Source of the DNA: Rubidibacter lacunae KORDI 51-2
GTDB lineage: Bacteria; Cyanobacteriota; Cyanobacteriia; Cyanobacteriales; Rubidibacteraceae
Assembly: GCF_000473895.1 (NCBI RefSeq)
Contig: NZ_ASSJ01000070.1
Span: forward strand, 147,175 to 211,174
DNA: 64,000 nt
Direction: 5' to 3'
Part shown: positions 9,860 through 19,041 of the stretch, one piece after another
How positions within the stretch are numbered: the first letter of the stretch is position 1
Layout: each line of letters begins with the position of its first letter
Translations under genes and position numbers: made by a program
Notes under the pieces: generated by a model
What the model was told of the DNA's origin: nothing
The model's database searches: none
What the model saw: the letters and a program-made list of their open reading frames with translations, nothing else

Positions 9860-9920
9860 CCGCCAATCTCGACAGCACCAGAAAGGCTTGAGGAGGTACC
9901 TACTTCAACGAATCCATTGC

Positions 9921-9954
9921 ACTGGCGACCGATCGCCACTGGCGACCGATCGCC
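9921..9954. repeat. Tandem repeat, 17 bp x 2
   Basis: ACTGGCGACCGATCGCC occurs twice in perfect succession (9921-9937 and 9938-9954), in the spacer between the DUF948 gene and purB. Each copy contains the inverted element GGCGACCGATCGCC, so it can fold on itself. Confidence 0.8.
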
Positions 9955-10078
9955 GATAGCCGGCAACCTAAACGCCCATTGAGGTAGTCCTGATGGCTGA
10001 TGCTCATGCTGGGTTAGGAGCTTGGCTAAATCAGGGGTCTGCACCTGTTCAAACCTCACAGTGCAGGACTAACCCAAT

Positions 10079-11374
10079 TCAGATGCTCAACCGTTGGTAA
10101 ACAGTTTCGAGATGCTTAAGTTGCTGGGTAGGGTCGAAACAGACAGCGATTGCTTCGGGCGACAGGCGCTCGGCAACGCGCGGGTCGGCTTCGATCAGGG
10201 TGCGGAAGTTACCGTCAGTCTGGTTCCAGGCCGCATGGGCGCTGGACTGCACGATGGCGTAGGCATCCTCGCGACTGAGTCCCGCTTCAACAAGAGCGAG
10301 CAGCACGCGCTGGCTGAAAATCGCGCCGCCATAGAGGTTCATGTTCCGCAACATGTTGTCCGGATAAACCTGCAAGTGCTGTACCAGTTCGGTCAGTTCC
10401 ACGAGCATAAAGTGAGTCAGGATGCAGGCGTCGGGTAAGATCACGCGCTCCACCGAACTGTGCGAGATATCGCGTTCGTGCCACAGCGCGACGTTTTCCA
10501 AAGCTGCGATCGCATGACCGCGCAGAATGCGCGCGCCACCGGTCAGTCGCTCGGAGCGAATCGGGTTGCGCTTGTGCGGCATTGCCGAGGATCCTTTCTG
10601 TCCTTTGGCAAAAAATTCTTCTACTTCCAGCACGTCCGTGCGCTGCAGGTTGCGGATCTCGACGGCGAAGCGTTCGATCGATGCGCCGAGCAGTGCGAGT
10701 TGCTGGACGAACTCGGCATGGCGATCGCGCGACACCACCTGAGTTGATGCCGTATCGGGCTGGAGGCCCAGCTGCTGGCAGGCGATCGCTTCCACGCGGG
10801 GGTCAATATTGGCGTAGGTCCCCACAGCCCCAGAAATCTTGCCGACGGCAATCTCGCGGCGCAGGCGAACCAAGCGGTCTCGGTGGCGCAGCATTTCAGC
10901 CAGCCAGCCAGCAAGCTTAAACCCGAAGGTCATGGGTTCGGCATGGATCCCATGGGAGCGCCCGACACAAATCGTGTTGCGGTGTTGCTGGGCGCGGTAA
11001 CGAATGGCTTGAATGAGGCGTTCGGTTTGCTCGAGCAGGACGTCATTACTGGCAACGAGCTGCAATGCAAGGGCCGTATCGAGTACGTCAGAGCTGGTCA
11101 AACCGAGGTGAATGTAGCGACCGACATCGCCGACGTGCTCGTTGACGTTAGTCAGAAACGCAATAACATCGTGCCGGACTTCTGCTTCAATTGCAGCGAT
11201 GCGCTCCGGTTCAAAAGCAGCTTTTGCCTCGATCTCGGGTAAGGCTTCGGTCGGAATCGCGCCCAGTTCGGCTTGAGCTTTGCAGACGGCAATCTCGACC
11301 TGCAGCCACGTTTTGTACTTATAGCCGTCCGTCCACAAGTCGCCCATTGCGGGCAGCGTATACCGTTCGATCAC
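10079..11374 (-). CDS. purB: Adenylosuccinate lyase
   Basis: PurB catalyses two fumarate-releasing steps: SAICAR to AICAR in purine synthesis, and adenylosuccinate to AMP. The signature loop GSSAMPHKRNPI of the fumarase/aspartase superfamily is present, as are TSSDVLDTALALQ and SRGIHAEPMTFG-like (GRSHGIHAEPMTFG) elements. The start is placed at the GTG at 11374, because GGGAG lies about 11 bases upstream and the product then begins VIERYTLPAMGDLWTD, the family's usual start. The result is 431 residues, a normal length. An upstream in-frame start at 11419 would add 15 Cys-rich residues that no PurB has. It appears to be monocistronic. Confidence 0.97.
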   Translation of the reverse strand: MIERYTLPAMGDLWTDGYKYKTWLQVEIAVCKAQAELGAIPTEALPEIEAKAAFEPERIAAIEAEVRHDVIAFLTNVNEHVGDVGRYIHLGLTSSDVLDTALALQLVASNDVLLEQTERLIQAIRYRAQQHRNTICVGRSHGIHAEPMTFGFKLAGWLAEMLRHRDRLVRLRREIAVGKISGAVGTYANIDPRVEAIACQQLGLQPDTASTQVVSRDRHAEFVQQLALLGASIERFAVEIRNLQRTDVLEVEEFFAKGQKGSSAMPHKRNPIRSERLTGGARILRGHAIAALENVALWHERDISHSSVERVILPDACILTHFMLVELTELVQHLQVYPDNMLRNMNLYGGAIFSQRVLLALVEAGLSREDAYAIVQSSAHAAWNQTDGNFRTLIEADPRVAERLSPEAIAVCFDPTQQLKHLETVYQRLSI

Positions 11375-11544
11375 GCGCCGGTTGCTCCCGATACAACCGC
11401 AACATTGTAGCGCCTGCACGGGCGATCGCGCCGAACCGGGAACTAGGATCGCATCCGCACGGGCGCCGAGATCGCTCCCCTCAATGTGGTGTGAGGGTTA
11501 GAACTGGATTACGGTTGCGACTCCAGTTAGGGAGGTCGAGAACG

Positions 11545-11700
11545 ATGGTCGAGCGTCTGCTGCTAGCGATCGCGCAGGGAATATTTCTGAAGCGATCGCC
11601 CCCACAACAACCAACGCCGCAAGTCGAACCGGAATCACTTGCAGCGATCGCGTCCCCGGTGTTGCCGGAACCGACGCGGGTTGAGTTCCCCCCGCTTTGA
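11545..11700 (+). CDS. Small hypothetical protein, 51 residues
   Basis: An ATG at 11545 follows AGGGAGG at a spacing of about 8 bases, the best ribosome site in this spacer. The frame gives 51 residues: a hydrophobic, basic start (MVERLLLAIAQGIFLKR) and a Pro/Gln/Glu-rich rest. Two HIP1 octamers fall within it, which would also be expected in non-coding DNA. No family was recognised. It is plausible but unproven. Confidence 0.4.
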   Translation: MVERLLLAIAQGIFLKRSPPQQPTPQVEPESLAAIASPVLPEPTRVEFPPL

Positions 11701-11710
11701 GCCGCGTGCG

Positions 11711-11839
11711 CTAATGAGTTTGAGTTAAACCCTCTGCCAAGACAACCAAGATCTTGCCCGTGCGAGTTTGTAGTGCACGTTCGTCTTCGAGCCGTTTGCG
11801 GAAACGCTGTCGCAAGCGCTTTGCTTTTACGTGGGGCAT
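11711..11839 (-). CDS. Small basic hypothetical protein, 42 residues
   Basis: This minus-strand frame starts with ATG at 11839. AGGAAA sits about 9 bases upstream. The product is strongly basic at its N-terminus (MPHVKAKRLRQRFRKRLEDE), then ends in a hydrophobic TGKILVVLAEGL stretch. Its composition is more protein-like than its shadow frames. It converges on the 51-residue ORF, with only 10 bases between the two stops. No family was recognised. Confidence 0.4.
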   Translation of the reverse strand: MPHVKAKRLRQRFRKRLEDERALQTRTGKILVVLAEGLTQTH

Positions 11840-12430
11840 GCTCGCTTTTTCCTGGCGTCATTAGCCCGTGCTCGTAGTGGTTCACATGAAGTCGTGGAGG
11901 CTCTAACCTGACTTACTGCCACGAGTGCCTCAAACCATGCAAGCTCCTGTTTAGATATCAGGGGTTTCAGGAGATGTGTCAGTCAGCCAGGGCTCAAGCC
12001 TTTCAATCTATGCAGAATAGCCAGGCGCGAAGTGCAAATGGCACCAATATGTTTCCCGACTTCCTAAAAAAGATATGCTCTTTTCGATCGGTCTCGAGAC
12101 CCGCTGTCGAAAGTTATTGCTGTGAACTTCAACATTATTGGTTTGTCCAGTTTTCATTCTCAACCAGAGGATTTCGCTGACTGGGGATCGCTTTTTTGCA
12201 GGCTAGCCAAAAGTCAGTATACGTCCCAGCTCATCAAACTCAATCGTCTGTTGTCCTACCCACCTGTAAATGATTTTCGTCTTTGACACGATTGCAGTCG
12301 GGACGCAAGCTTGTTGCAATGAGTTATGAGGCTTTCGAGCAACCCCAAAACCATTCATTAGGAAAATACTCGAACAAACGTGACGGAGAAGATCGGGCGA
12401 TCGCTTTCCCCGCATCAATGCCAGCAGCGT
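11840..12430. other. Spacer without a supported gene
   Basis: About 590 bp upstream of the 42-residue ORF and downstream of the Nudix gene. It is more AT-rich than its surroundings near 12040-12180. Frames are short and have no ribosome sites or motifs. Nothing else was seen. Confidence 0.4.
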
Positions 12431-12859
12431 TCAGAGGTAATCCAGGAAGGCTGGAGGGACGACTGTTAGCTTGCCCGCAAGACATTCTTCGATATCAACC
12501 CACAACGCCAGCTTCGATCGCTTGCCTTCTAAAAACGGGATCTGCTCCCGCTCGTAGAAATCGAGATCGATAAACCGGCAACGATAAAGCTGGGCGATCT
12601 CGTGTCCGGTTTTGCCGTTGTACGTGAAAATGCTTTCCAAGCAGCCGAGGTAATGTATGTCTTCGAGCTCGGCACCGATCTCTTCACGGAACTCCCGCTG
12701 GAGGGCATCGCGGCTGTGTTCGCCGAAGTCCACGCCGCCGCCCATCGCCCGATAGAACGTTCGCTGTTCGACCGGATCGAACCCTTGTGATAGAAACAGA
12801 CGATCGCGATCGCGGATCAATCCCAGCGCTAAGACGCGGATGCGTTTGGAGTCGTGCAA
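12431..12859 (-). CDS. Nudix hydrolase
   Basis: The 142-residue protein has one complete Nudix box, Gx5Ex7REUxEExGU, from about residue 41 to 63. Glu47 begins it, and REFREEIGAEL ends it. Nudix enzymes hydrolyse nucleoside diphosphates linked to another group, using Mg2+ held by the REUxEE glutamates. The substrate cannot be told from the sequence. The start codon in the open frame is TTG (12859), with no clear ribosome site, so the true N-terminus is uncertain by a few residues. The gene lies 94 bp downstream of the DUF3531 gene on the same strand; the two may share a transcript. Confidence 0.9.
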   Translation of the reverse strand: MHDSKRIRVLALGLIRDRDRLFLSQGFDPVEQRTFYRAMGGGVDFGEHSRDALQREFREEIGAELEDIHYLGCLESIFTYNGKTGHEIAQLYRCRFIDLDFYEREQIPFLEGKRSKLALWVDIEECLAGKLTVVPPAFLDYL

Positions 12860-12953
12860 GGTAGGTGCGAGTGAGCTCGACAGAAAAGCAAGTTAAGACA
12901 GTGCGGCTATCGGTGCGGTCAAAAAACAATTGGGCGAGCGACTTTTAGCGTGT

Positions 12954-13418
12954 CTAATTCTGGATGTTCTCGTTGTCGTCGTAGAAACGCGCCTCGGCCT
13001 TACTCTCAACCGGCCAGTCTTCATTAACGCCACCGACGATCGCCTGCTCGATTTGCAAATAGTCTCTGCCGAGTTGCATTAACGCGTTAATCAATACATC
13101 CAAGGCAACCGGGTCGCTCGTGCCCAGATCGAACCAACAGCGTCCCCAGGTTCCGCGGTACTCGAACTCGCTCGAGTTATGCATCGGAGCCATCAATGCC
13201 TGCTCGCTTTGGTCCGTATCATAGTCCATGTAACTTAGATCGACACCTGCTTCCATAACCTGAAAGTTTTCTGCATTGAACCCACCGAGCTTGCCGACAT
13301 AAAACCACGAGTCGAATAACTCCTCGACATATTGCCGTTCCACAATTGACGGCACTGTTGCAAACTCCAGCCAAATCCACAAGTCAAACGGATTGACTTC
13401 GCGAAAAGTAACCTTCAT
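12954..13418 (-). CDS. DUF3531 family protein
   Basis: The 154-residue protein begins MKVTFREVNPFDLWIWLEF and contains the conserved YVEELFDSWFYVGKLGGFNAEN and LSYMDYD segments of DUF3531. This family is found in cyanobacteria and plastid-bearing plants. Its biochemical role is unknown. The protein is soluble, acidic and rich in Trp, Tyr and Phe. It is transcribed leftward into the Nudix gene and is divergent from typA. Confidence 0.85.
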   Translation of the reverse strand: MKVTFREVNPFDLWIWLEFATVPSIVERQYVEELFDSWFYVGKLGGFNAENFQVMEAGVDLSYMDYDTDQSEQALMAPMHNSSEFEYRGTWGRCWFDLGTSDPVALDVLINALMQLGRDYLQIEQAIVGGVNEDWPVESKAEARFYDDNENIQN

Positions 13419-13691
13419 GCCACCTCGATATTGAATCCCTTGTCCGTTCCCGACGGGCGCATGACGCGCTCTGCCCCTGCATTCTCATCATCAATCGATG
13501 CAGAAAGACGTCTCTATCGACGCGATCGCACCTCTCAGGCTAACAGACTCCTCCTGTATCCCTGCTTCCCCAGGCAACACGGGACGGGAGATACCCAACC
13601 ACCCAAGAACTGCGCATACCAGATCGAGAGCGCGCCCGATCGGATAGAATTGTGAAGTCTTAATAAAGATTTGTGTCTCGAGGTCAACTTC

Positions 13692-15482
13692 ATGACAGCT
13701 GCGATCCGCAACGTTGCCATCATCGCCCACGTCGACCACGGTAAAACCACCCTCGTGGATGCCTTGCTGAGACAGTCTGGGATTTTTCGCGAGGGGGAAG
13801 AAGTTCCTACCTGCGTTATGGACTCGAACGACCTCGAGCGCGAACGCGGCATCACGATTCTGTCTAAAAACACCGCCGTTCGTTATAAAGACACGCTCAT
13901 TAATATCATTGACACGCCCGGTCACGCGGACTTTGGCGGCGAGGTCGAGCGCGTGCTCGGTATGGTCGACGGCTGCGTGCTCATTGTCGATGCTAACGAA
14001 GGGCCGATGCCGCAAACTCGCTTCGTATTGCGCAAAGCTCTTGAAAAAGGATTGCGTCCGATCGTCGTCGTGAACAAAATCGATCGCCCCCAAGCCGACC
14101 CCTACGGCGCGATCGACAAAGTGCTGGACTTATTTATCGAACTCGGTGCCGACGACGACCAGTGCGACTTCCCCTATCTGTTCGCCTCGGGATTACAGGG
14201 CTGCGCGATTGCCGACCTCGATGATGAGGGTAAGGACATGCAGCCCTTGTTCGAGTCGATCTTGCGCCACGTCCCACCGCCAGCGGGCGATGCCGATAAA
14301 CCGCTGCAGCTGCAAGTGACAACCCTTGATTACTCCGAGTACCTCGGGCGTATCGTTATCGGTCGCGTTCACAACGGTGTCATCCACGCGGGCGAACAAG
14401 TGGCACTGGTCAAAGACACCGGCGACGTCGTCAAATCCAAGGTCACGAAACTGCTCGGGTTCGAAGGACTCCAGCGCATCGAAATCGAGGAAGCCGCAGC
14501 CGGAAACATTGTCGCCGTCGCGGGCTTTGCCGACGCCAACATCGGGGAAACGATCTCCGCTGCCGACGACCCGCAGCCGTTGCCGTTGATTGCCGTCGAC
14601 GAGCCGACGCTGCAGATGACATTCTCAGTCAACGACGCACCTTTTGCCGGACAAGAAGGTCGCTTCGTGACCTCCCGGCAGCTGCGCGATCGCCTCTACC
14701 GCGAATTGGAAACCAACGTGGCATTGCGCGTGGAGGACGGCGACACGCCGGACAAATTCGCCGTTGCCGGCCGCGGCGAACTACACCTCGGCATTCTGAT
14801 CGAAAACATGCGCCGCGAAGGCTATGAGTTCCAAGTTTCGCAGCCGCAAGTGATCTTCCGCGAAGTCAACGGTAAGCCTTACGAGCCCTTCGAGTACTTG
14901 GTGTTGGACGTACCTGAAGATGCTGTCGGCGGATGCATCGAGCGCTTGGGCGAGCGTAAGGGTGAAATGCAGAACATGCAGATGGCCGGTGGCGGGCGAT
15001 CGCAACTGGATTTCACCATTCCGGCCCGCGGGCTAATCGGTTTCCGCAGCGAGTTCCTGCGCCTGACGCGCGGCGAAGGCATCATGAGCCACAGTTTCTT
15101 GGACTACCGCCCGATGGTCAGCGACATCGGTACGCGGCGCAACGGCGTGCTGATTGCCTTCGAGGAAGGTACGGCTACGTTCTACGCCCTCAAGAATGCC
15201 GAGGATCGCGGGTCGTTCTTCATCACGCCCGGCACGAAGGTGTACCGGGGCATGATCGTCGGCGAGAACAACCGCCCGCAGGATCTAGAGCTGAACGTTT
15301 GCAAGACCAAGCAACTCACGAACATGCGATCGGCTACTGGCGACGAACTCGTGCAGTTGCAAACACCCGTTGACATGAACCTGGAGCGAGCGCTGGAGTA
15401 CATCCAAGCTGACGAACTCGTAGAAATCACCCCCGTGTCAGTGCGCCTGCGGAAGTTGTCGAAGAAGCTCGCCAAGCGCTAA
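13692..15482 (+). CDS. typA: Ribosome-associated GTPase TypA/BipA
   Basis: TypA/BipA is a translational GTPase that binds the 70S ribosome near the EF-G site and aids 50S assembly under stress and cold. The 596-residue product starts at the ATG at 13692 ([16 protein letters not shown]). It shows G1 AHVDHGKT, the switch region ERERGITI, G3 [11 protein letters not shown] and G4 NKIDRP. Domain II, the EF-G-like domains III/V and the BipA-specific C-terminal domain are present by length. Seven upstream in-frame residues exist but are not part of the family. The gene is divergent from the DUF3531 gene. Confidence 0.98.
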   Translation: MTAAIRNVAIIAHVDHGKTTLVDALLRQSGIFREGEEVPTCVMDSNDLERERGITILSKNTAVRYKDTLINIIDTPGHADFGGEVERVLGMVDGCVLIVDANEGPMPQTRFVLRKALEKGLRPIVVVNKIDRPQADPYGAIDKVLDLFIELGADDDQCDFPYLFASGLQGCAIADLDDEGKDMQPLFESILRHVPPPAGDADKPLQLQVTTLDYSEYLGRIVIGRVHNGVIHAGEQVALVKDTGDVVKSKVTKLLGFEGLQRIEIEEAAAGNIVAVAGFADANIGETISAADDPQPLPLIAVDEPTLQMTFSVNDAPFAGQEGRFVTSRQLRDRLYRELETNVALRVEDGDTPDKFAVAGRGELHLGILIENMRREGYEFQVSQPQVIFREVNGKPYEPFEYLVLDVPEDAVGGCIERLGERKGEMQNMQMAGGGRSQLDFTIPARGLIGFRSEFLRLTRGEGIMSHSFLDYRPMVSDIGTRRNGVLIAFEEGTATFYALKNAEDRGSFFITPGTKVYRGMIVGENNRPQDLELNVCKTKQLTNMRSATGDELVQLQTPVDMNLERALEYIQADELVEITPVSVRLRKLSKKLAKR

Positions 15483-15563
15483 ACCGAACGGTAATACCGC
15501 CCGAACGCGGAGCGATCGCGCGTTTCTGTTGGGAATCGCTCTGGAGCAATCGCACACCGATGC

Positions 15564-16061
15564 TTGCAGCGAATTTTCCAGGTTGCATCCAACCCCCAAC
15601 ACTCTGCGATCGCTCTAGCGACCTGCGATCCCGTTTCGGCTCAGGACAGATTGCAACTACGACCTGTGATTCAATTAGGCGATCGCTCCAACCTGATCGA
15701 CATCTTACGCGCCGATTACCAGCGCTTCCCGTCCGATCAAAGCTTTGAGATCTACGCCGAGGACGTGTATTTCCGCGATCCCCTCAGCGAGTTTCGCGGG
15801 CGCGATCGCTTTCGGCAGACCATCGGCTTCATCCAGCGCTGGTTTCGCGAGGTGCGCATGGACCTCCACGCCATCTACCAACACGGCGACACGATCTACA
15901 CAGACTGGACCCTCAACTGGACAACGCCGCTTCCATGGCAACCGCGCATAGCTATCGCCGGCCGCAGCGAGTTGCAAGTTTGCGACGGTCTCGTTATCTC
16001 CCATATTGACTATTGGCATTGCTCGCGCCTCAACGTTTTGCGCCAGCATTTCAGCTCTTAG
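15564..16061 (+). CDS. DUF2358 family protein
   Basis: The frame from a TTG at 15564 gives 165 residues. Recognisable homology begins only near residue 43 (LIDILRADYQRFPSDQSFEIYAEDVYFRDP), typical of DUF2358, an NTF2-like family of cyanobacteria and plants with no assigned function. A GTG at 15666 (residue 35) is an equally likely start, which would leave about 131 residues. The first 40 residues of the long version look random. It lies 80 bp after typA on the same strand; a strong hairpin follows it, so the two could form one transcript. Confidence 0.8.
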   Translation: MQRIFQVASNPQHSAIALATCDPVSAQDRLQLRPVIQLGDRSNLIDILRADYQRFPSDQSFEIYAEDVYFRDPLSEFRGRDRFRQTIGFIQRWFREVRMDLHAIYQHGDTIYTDWTLNWTTPLPWQPRIAIAGRSELQVCDGLVISHIDYWHCSRLNVLRQHFSS

Positions 16062-16093
16062 TCTAGGTCTCTTTCCGTCGGTGTATCTCGGCG

Positions 16094-16124
16094 GCAATTC
16101 CCACCGCCGGGCGGTGGGAATTGC
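16094..16124 (+). terminator. GC-rich hairpin after the DUF2358 gene
   Basis: GCAATTCCCACCGCC and GGCGGTGGGAATTGC form a 15 bp perfect inverted repeat with a single-base centre, beginning 33 bases after the stop. T-rich stretches follow at 16145-16160 but are not adjacent. It separates typA/DUF2358 from the arsA-like gene and is a likely transcription end. Confidence 0.6.
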
Positions 16125-16172
16125 AACAATGAGATGGCGTAAAGATTTTTAAGTTTTTTTACAGGCTGCCCC

Positions 16173-17354
16173 ATGCGCGTAATCCTCATGACCGGTAAAG
16201 GTGGAGTTGGCAAAACCTCCGTCGCTGCAGCGACCGGACTGCGCTGCGCCGAACTCGGCTACAAGACCCTTGTCCTCAGCACCGACCCCGCCCACTCTCT
16301 TGCCGATAGCTTTGACCTCGAGCTCGGGCACGAACCGCGCTCGGTCCGCGAGAATCTGTGGGGTGCCGAACTTGATGCGCTGGTCGAACTCGAAGACAAC
16401 TGGGGTGCAGTCAAGCGTTATATCACCGATGTCTTGCAAGCCCGGGGTCTAGATGGTGTTCAAGCAGAAGAGCTTGCCGTATTACCGGGAATGGACGAGA
16501 TTTTTGGTTTGGTTCGCGTCAAACGCCACTACGACGAGGGCGAGTTTGACGTGCTGATCGTCGATTCGGCACCGACCGGAACCGCCTTGCGCTTGCTGAG
16601 TATTCCGGAGGTTGGGGGGTGGTATATACGGCGGTTCTACAAACCGTTTCAAGGCATGTCAGCCGCTTTACGTCCGATCGTCGAGCCAATCTTCCGACCG
16701 ATTGCGGGGTTCTCACTCCCAACTACGGAGGTCATGAACGCGCCTTACGAGTTTTACCAACAGATCGAAGCCCTGGAAAAAGTCTTGACGGATAACATGC
16801 AAACCTCCGTCCGGCTAGTGACCAACCCCGAAAAAATGGTCATCAAAGAATCAGCACGCGCTCATGCCTACCTGAGCCTTTATAACGTCGCGACCGATCT
16901 GGTCATTGCCAACCGCATCATCCCCGACGAAGTGACCGATCCATTCTTCAAGCGGTGGAAAGAGCACCAGCACATCTACCGCCAGGAGATTCATTCCAAC
17001 TTCCATCCGCTCCCGGTGAAGGAAGTGCCGCTCTACTCGGAAGAAATGTGCGGTCTTTCCGCTCTGGAGCGCTTGAAGGAAACGCTCTATGGCGATGAGG
17101 ACCCATCGCAGGTGTATTACAAGGAAGATACGATCCGCGTAAAGCAAAACTCCGACGGCTACAATCTGGAGCTCTACTTACCAGGGATTGCAAAAGACAA
17201 AGTCCAGCTCAACAAAACCGGCGACGAACTGAACATCCGTATCGGCAATCACCGTCGCAACCTCGTGCTCCCTCAGTCCCTTGCCGCCATGCAACCAGCT
17301 GGGGCAAAGATGGAAGCGGATTACCTTAAAATTCGCTTCAGAGCAACTGCGTAG
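16173..17354 (+). CDS. ArsA/GET3-family ATPase with C-terminal Hsp20-like domain
   Basis: The 393-residue protein has a deviant Walker [10 protein letters not shown] at residues 8-16, a STDPAHS switch and a [14 protein letters not shown] segment, the marks of ArsA/GET3 ATPases. Residues ~318-393 ([21 protein letters not shown] onward) form a beta-rich domain resembling the alpha-crystallin/Hsp20 fold (ArsA_HSP20 type). Eukaryotic GET3 delivers tail-anchored proteins to membranes, and ArsA drives arsenite export. Neither the ArsA efflux partner nor arsenic genes are nearby, and only one ATPase half is present. A GET3-like chaperone role is therefore more likely than arsenite pumping. It converges on pstS. 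Confidence 0.92.
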   Translation: MRVILMTGKGGVGKTSVAAATGLRCAELGYKTLVLSTDPAHSLADSFDLELGHEPRSVRENLWGAELDALVELEDNWGAVKRYITDVLQARGLDGVQAEELAVLPGMDEIFGLVRVKRHYDEGEFDVLIVDSAPTGTALRLLSIPEVGGWYIRRFYKPFQGMSAALRPIVEPIFRPIAGFSLPTTEVMNAPYEFYQQIEALEKVLTDNMQTSVRLVTNPEKMVIKESARAHAYLSLYNVATDLVIANRIIPDEVTDPFFKRWKEHQHIYRQEIHSNFHPLPVKEVPLYSEEMCGLSALERLKETLYGDEDPSQVYYKEDTIRVKQNSDGYNLELYLPGIAKDKVQLNKTGDELNIRIGNHRRNLVLPQSLAAMQPAGAKMEADYLKIRFRATA

Positions 17355-17377
17355 CCATATCGAAGATCCCGATCGCA

Positions 17378-17417
17378 TTTTAAAAAAGGCGGCAGGTTGC
17401 TTTTAGAACCTACCGCC
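17378..17417 (-). terminator. Intrinsic terminator of pstS
   Basis: Read on the minus strand, GGCGGTAGGTT pairs with AACCTGCCGCC (one mismatch) across an 8-base loop at 17388-17417. Six Ts (17382-17387) follow directly. This is a classical Rho-independent terminator 48 bases after the pstS stop. From the plus side the hairpin could also slow transcripts of the arsA-like gene, but no T-run follows there. Confidence 0.85.
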
Positions 17418-17465
17418 TATACGAGATATCAAACTCGGGCTAAAGCAACCCGATTGCGACAGGAC

Positions 17466-18407
17466 TTATTGAAGCTGTGCAAGTTGCTGTGCATACTGGC
17501 TCGGGGACAGAGGTACGTAACCGACCTCGGACACCAGAGGTGAGCCTTCAGTCATCAAGTAGTCCACATAAGCTTGGACCTGCGGCTTCTCTGCGTAAGC
17601 ATCCGTGCGGACGTAAACGAACAGCGGACGGGACAGTGGGGTGTAGGTGCCGTTTTCAACCGTTGCAGCAGAGGGCGAAACCGGACCGTTGCCGCTGTCG
17701 ATCTTGACAGCCTTGAGACGACCTTGGTTCTCGACGTAATAGGCGTAACCGAAGTAGCCGAGAGCGTTCCGATCGCCCTCAACACCCAACACGAGGACGT
17801 TGTCATCTTCGCTAGCGGTGTAATCGCCGCGGCTGGCCCCTTCTTCGCCCACAATCACGTCGGTGAAATAATCGAACGTACCGGAATCAGCACCGGGACC
17901 GAACAGCGTGAGAGGTGCGTCGGGCCAGGAGGAACGTACTTGGCTCCAGTTGTCGATCGTGCCCTGCGCATCCGGCTCCCAGATCTTCTTCAGATCGTCG
18001 GTGGTCATGGTTTCTGCCCAGCTGTTGTTCGGATTGATCACGACCGTCAGGGCGTCGTAAGCAACTTCCAACTCGACGAACTCAATGCCTGCTGCTTTGC
18101 AGGTTTCGATCTCGGACTCTTTAATCGGACGCGATGCGTTCGAGATGTCGGTCTCGCCGCGGCAGAACTTCTTGAAGCCGCCGCCGCTGCCAGACACACC
18201 TACGGTCACGCGCATTCCGGGATTCGCTGCTTGGAATTCTTCTGCTACGGCTTCGGCGATGGGGAAAACCGTGCTGGAGCCGTCAATTTGTACCAGACCT
18301 GACTGGGAACGGACTGCAGGAACAACAATGCCCACACTTGCCGCCGCCAGTGCCAAAGCACCTGCCTGAGTAACGCGGTTGAATTTGGATTTCTGCACGT
18401 TTGCCAC
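17466..18407 (-). CDS. pstS: Phosphate ABC transporter substrate-binding protein (PstS/SphX family)
   Basis: PstS binds periplasmic phosphate for the PstABC importer. The start is the GTG at 18407, which AGGAGAG precedes by 6-7 bases; an upstream GTG at 18425 falls before that ribosome site. The product (313 residues) has a signal peptide ([21 protein letters not shown] core), then [20 protein letters not shown] and [24 protein letters not shown], the phosphate-binding region. The form resembles the cyanobacterial SphX branch. The pstCAB genes are not adjacent, so this is a stand-alone binding protein. A Pho box at 18467-18485 indicates induction by phosphate starvation, and an intrinsic terminator ends the transcript. 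Confidence 0.95.
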   Translation of the reverse strand: MANVQKSKFNRVTQAGALALAAASVGIVVPAVRSQSGLVQIDGSSTVFPIAEAVAEEFQAANPGMRVTVGVSGSGGGFKKFCRGETDISNASRPIKESEIETCKAAGIEFVELEVAYDALTVVINPNNSWAETMTTDDLKKIWEPDAQGTIDNWSQVRSSWPDAPLTLFGPGADSGTFDYFTDVIVGEEGASRGDYTASEDDNVLVLGVEGDRNALGYFGYAYYVENQGRLKAVKIDSGNGPVSPSAATVENGTYTPLSRPLFVYVRTDAYAEKPQVQAYVDYLMTEGSPLVSEVGYVPLSPSQYAQQLAQLQ

Positions 18408-18466
18408 GATTCGCTCTCCTAACACTTGAACCTACACGGTTAGTCGTAGATAACACTATCCGGCAA

Positions 18467-18485
18467 ATGTTAAGAGGAGTTTAAG
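18467..18485 (-). promoter_or_regulatory. Pho box upstream of pstS
   Basis: On the minus strand the sequence reads CTTAAACT, CCT, CTTAACAT: two 8-base direct repeats separated by 3 bases, the layout of cyanobacterial Pho boxes (consensus like PyTTAAPyPyT/A). It lies about 60 bases upstream of the pstS start, where a PhoB/SphR response regulator would act. Confidence 0.7.
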
Positions 18486-19041
18486 TTGCGTCCCACTTGC
18501 GAGGGAGGCAGAACAATACAATCCCTGCCGTCAAACTGCTGTCGGCAGGATAGGACGAATTCATAGAGGCTAGCAACGAACGGGATCGCCTTAAGATCGC
18601 GCCTTCAGGTACCGCGACACTTGGCTGCTGCTGGCTTTCTTGACCGCACAAACAATCCCGAAGTTCCACCCCAGTCAATATATTTTGCTAAGCACGCAGA
18701 AGCCTGGTGTCGATCGAGATAGTCTGTGTAGATCGTCTTCTACGTTACCGAATGCCTTGCAGTCTCTTGAGCTTGTACGACCGATCGGCTTAGTAGCGTT
18801 TAAAACCCGATCTGCACGACACTCGAGACCGGTGCGATTTCTCAACGATGCCGTCCTCGATGCAAAACCAGAGGGCGATCGCGCAGTATGTCGAGTTCCT
18901 TACAAAACTTCTGCGGAAGGATCGAGGAACGACTTGCTTCAGGTCATTTATCGATAACATTTTGGCAGCGAGCGACCTGCCTTAAGATCGAACTAGGAAT
19001 GCAAGACAGGCAATCGCCGTTCGGCACCTTACAAGCAATCC
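18486..19041. other. Spacer between pstS and the pseudouridine synthase gene
   Basis: About 550 bp upstream of two divergent genes. An inverted repeat CCTGCCG/CGGCAGG (18524-18549) could form a hairpin. Frames are short with unlikely compositions. Nothing else was recognised. Confidence 0.4.

Noticed and set aside
17574..18302. 242-residue plus-strand frame opposite pstS
   Set aside because: Antisense shadow of pstS, with no motif.
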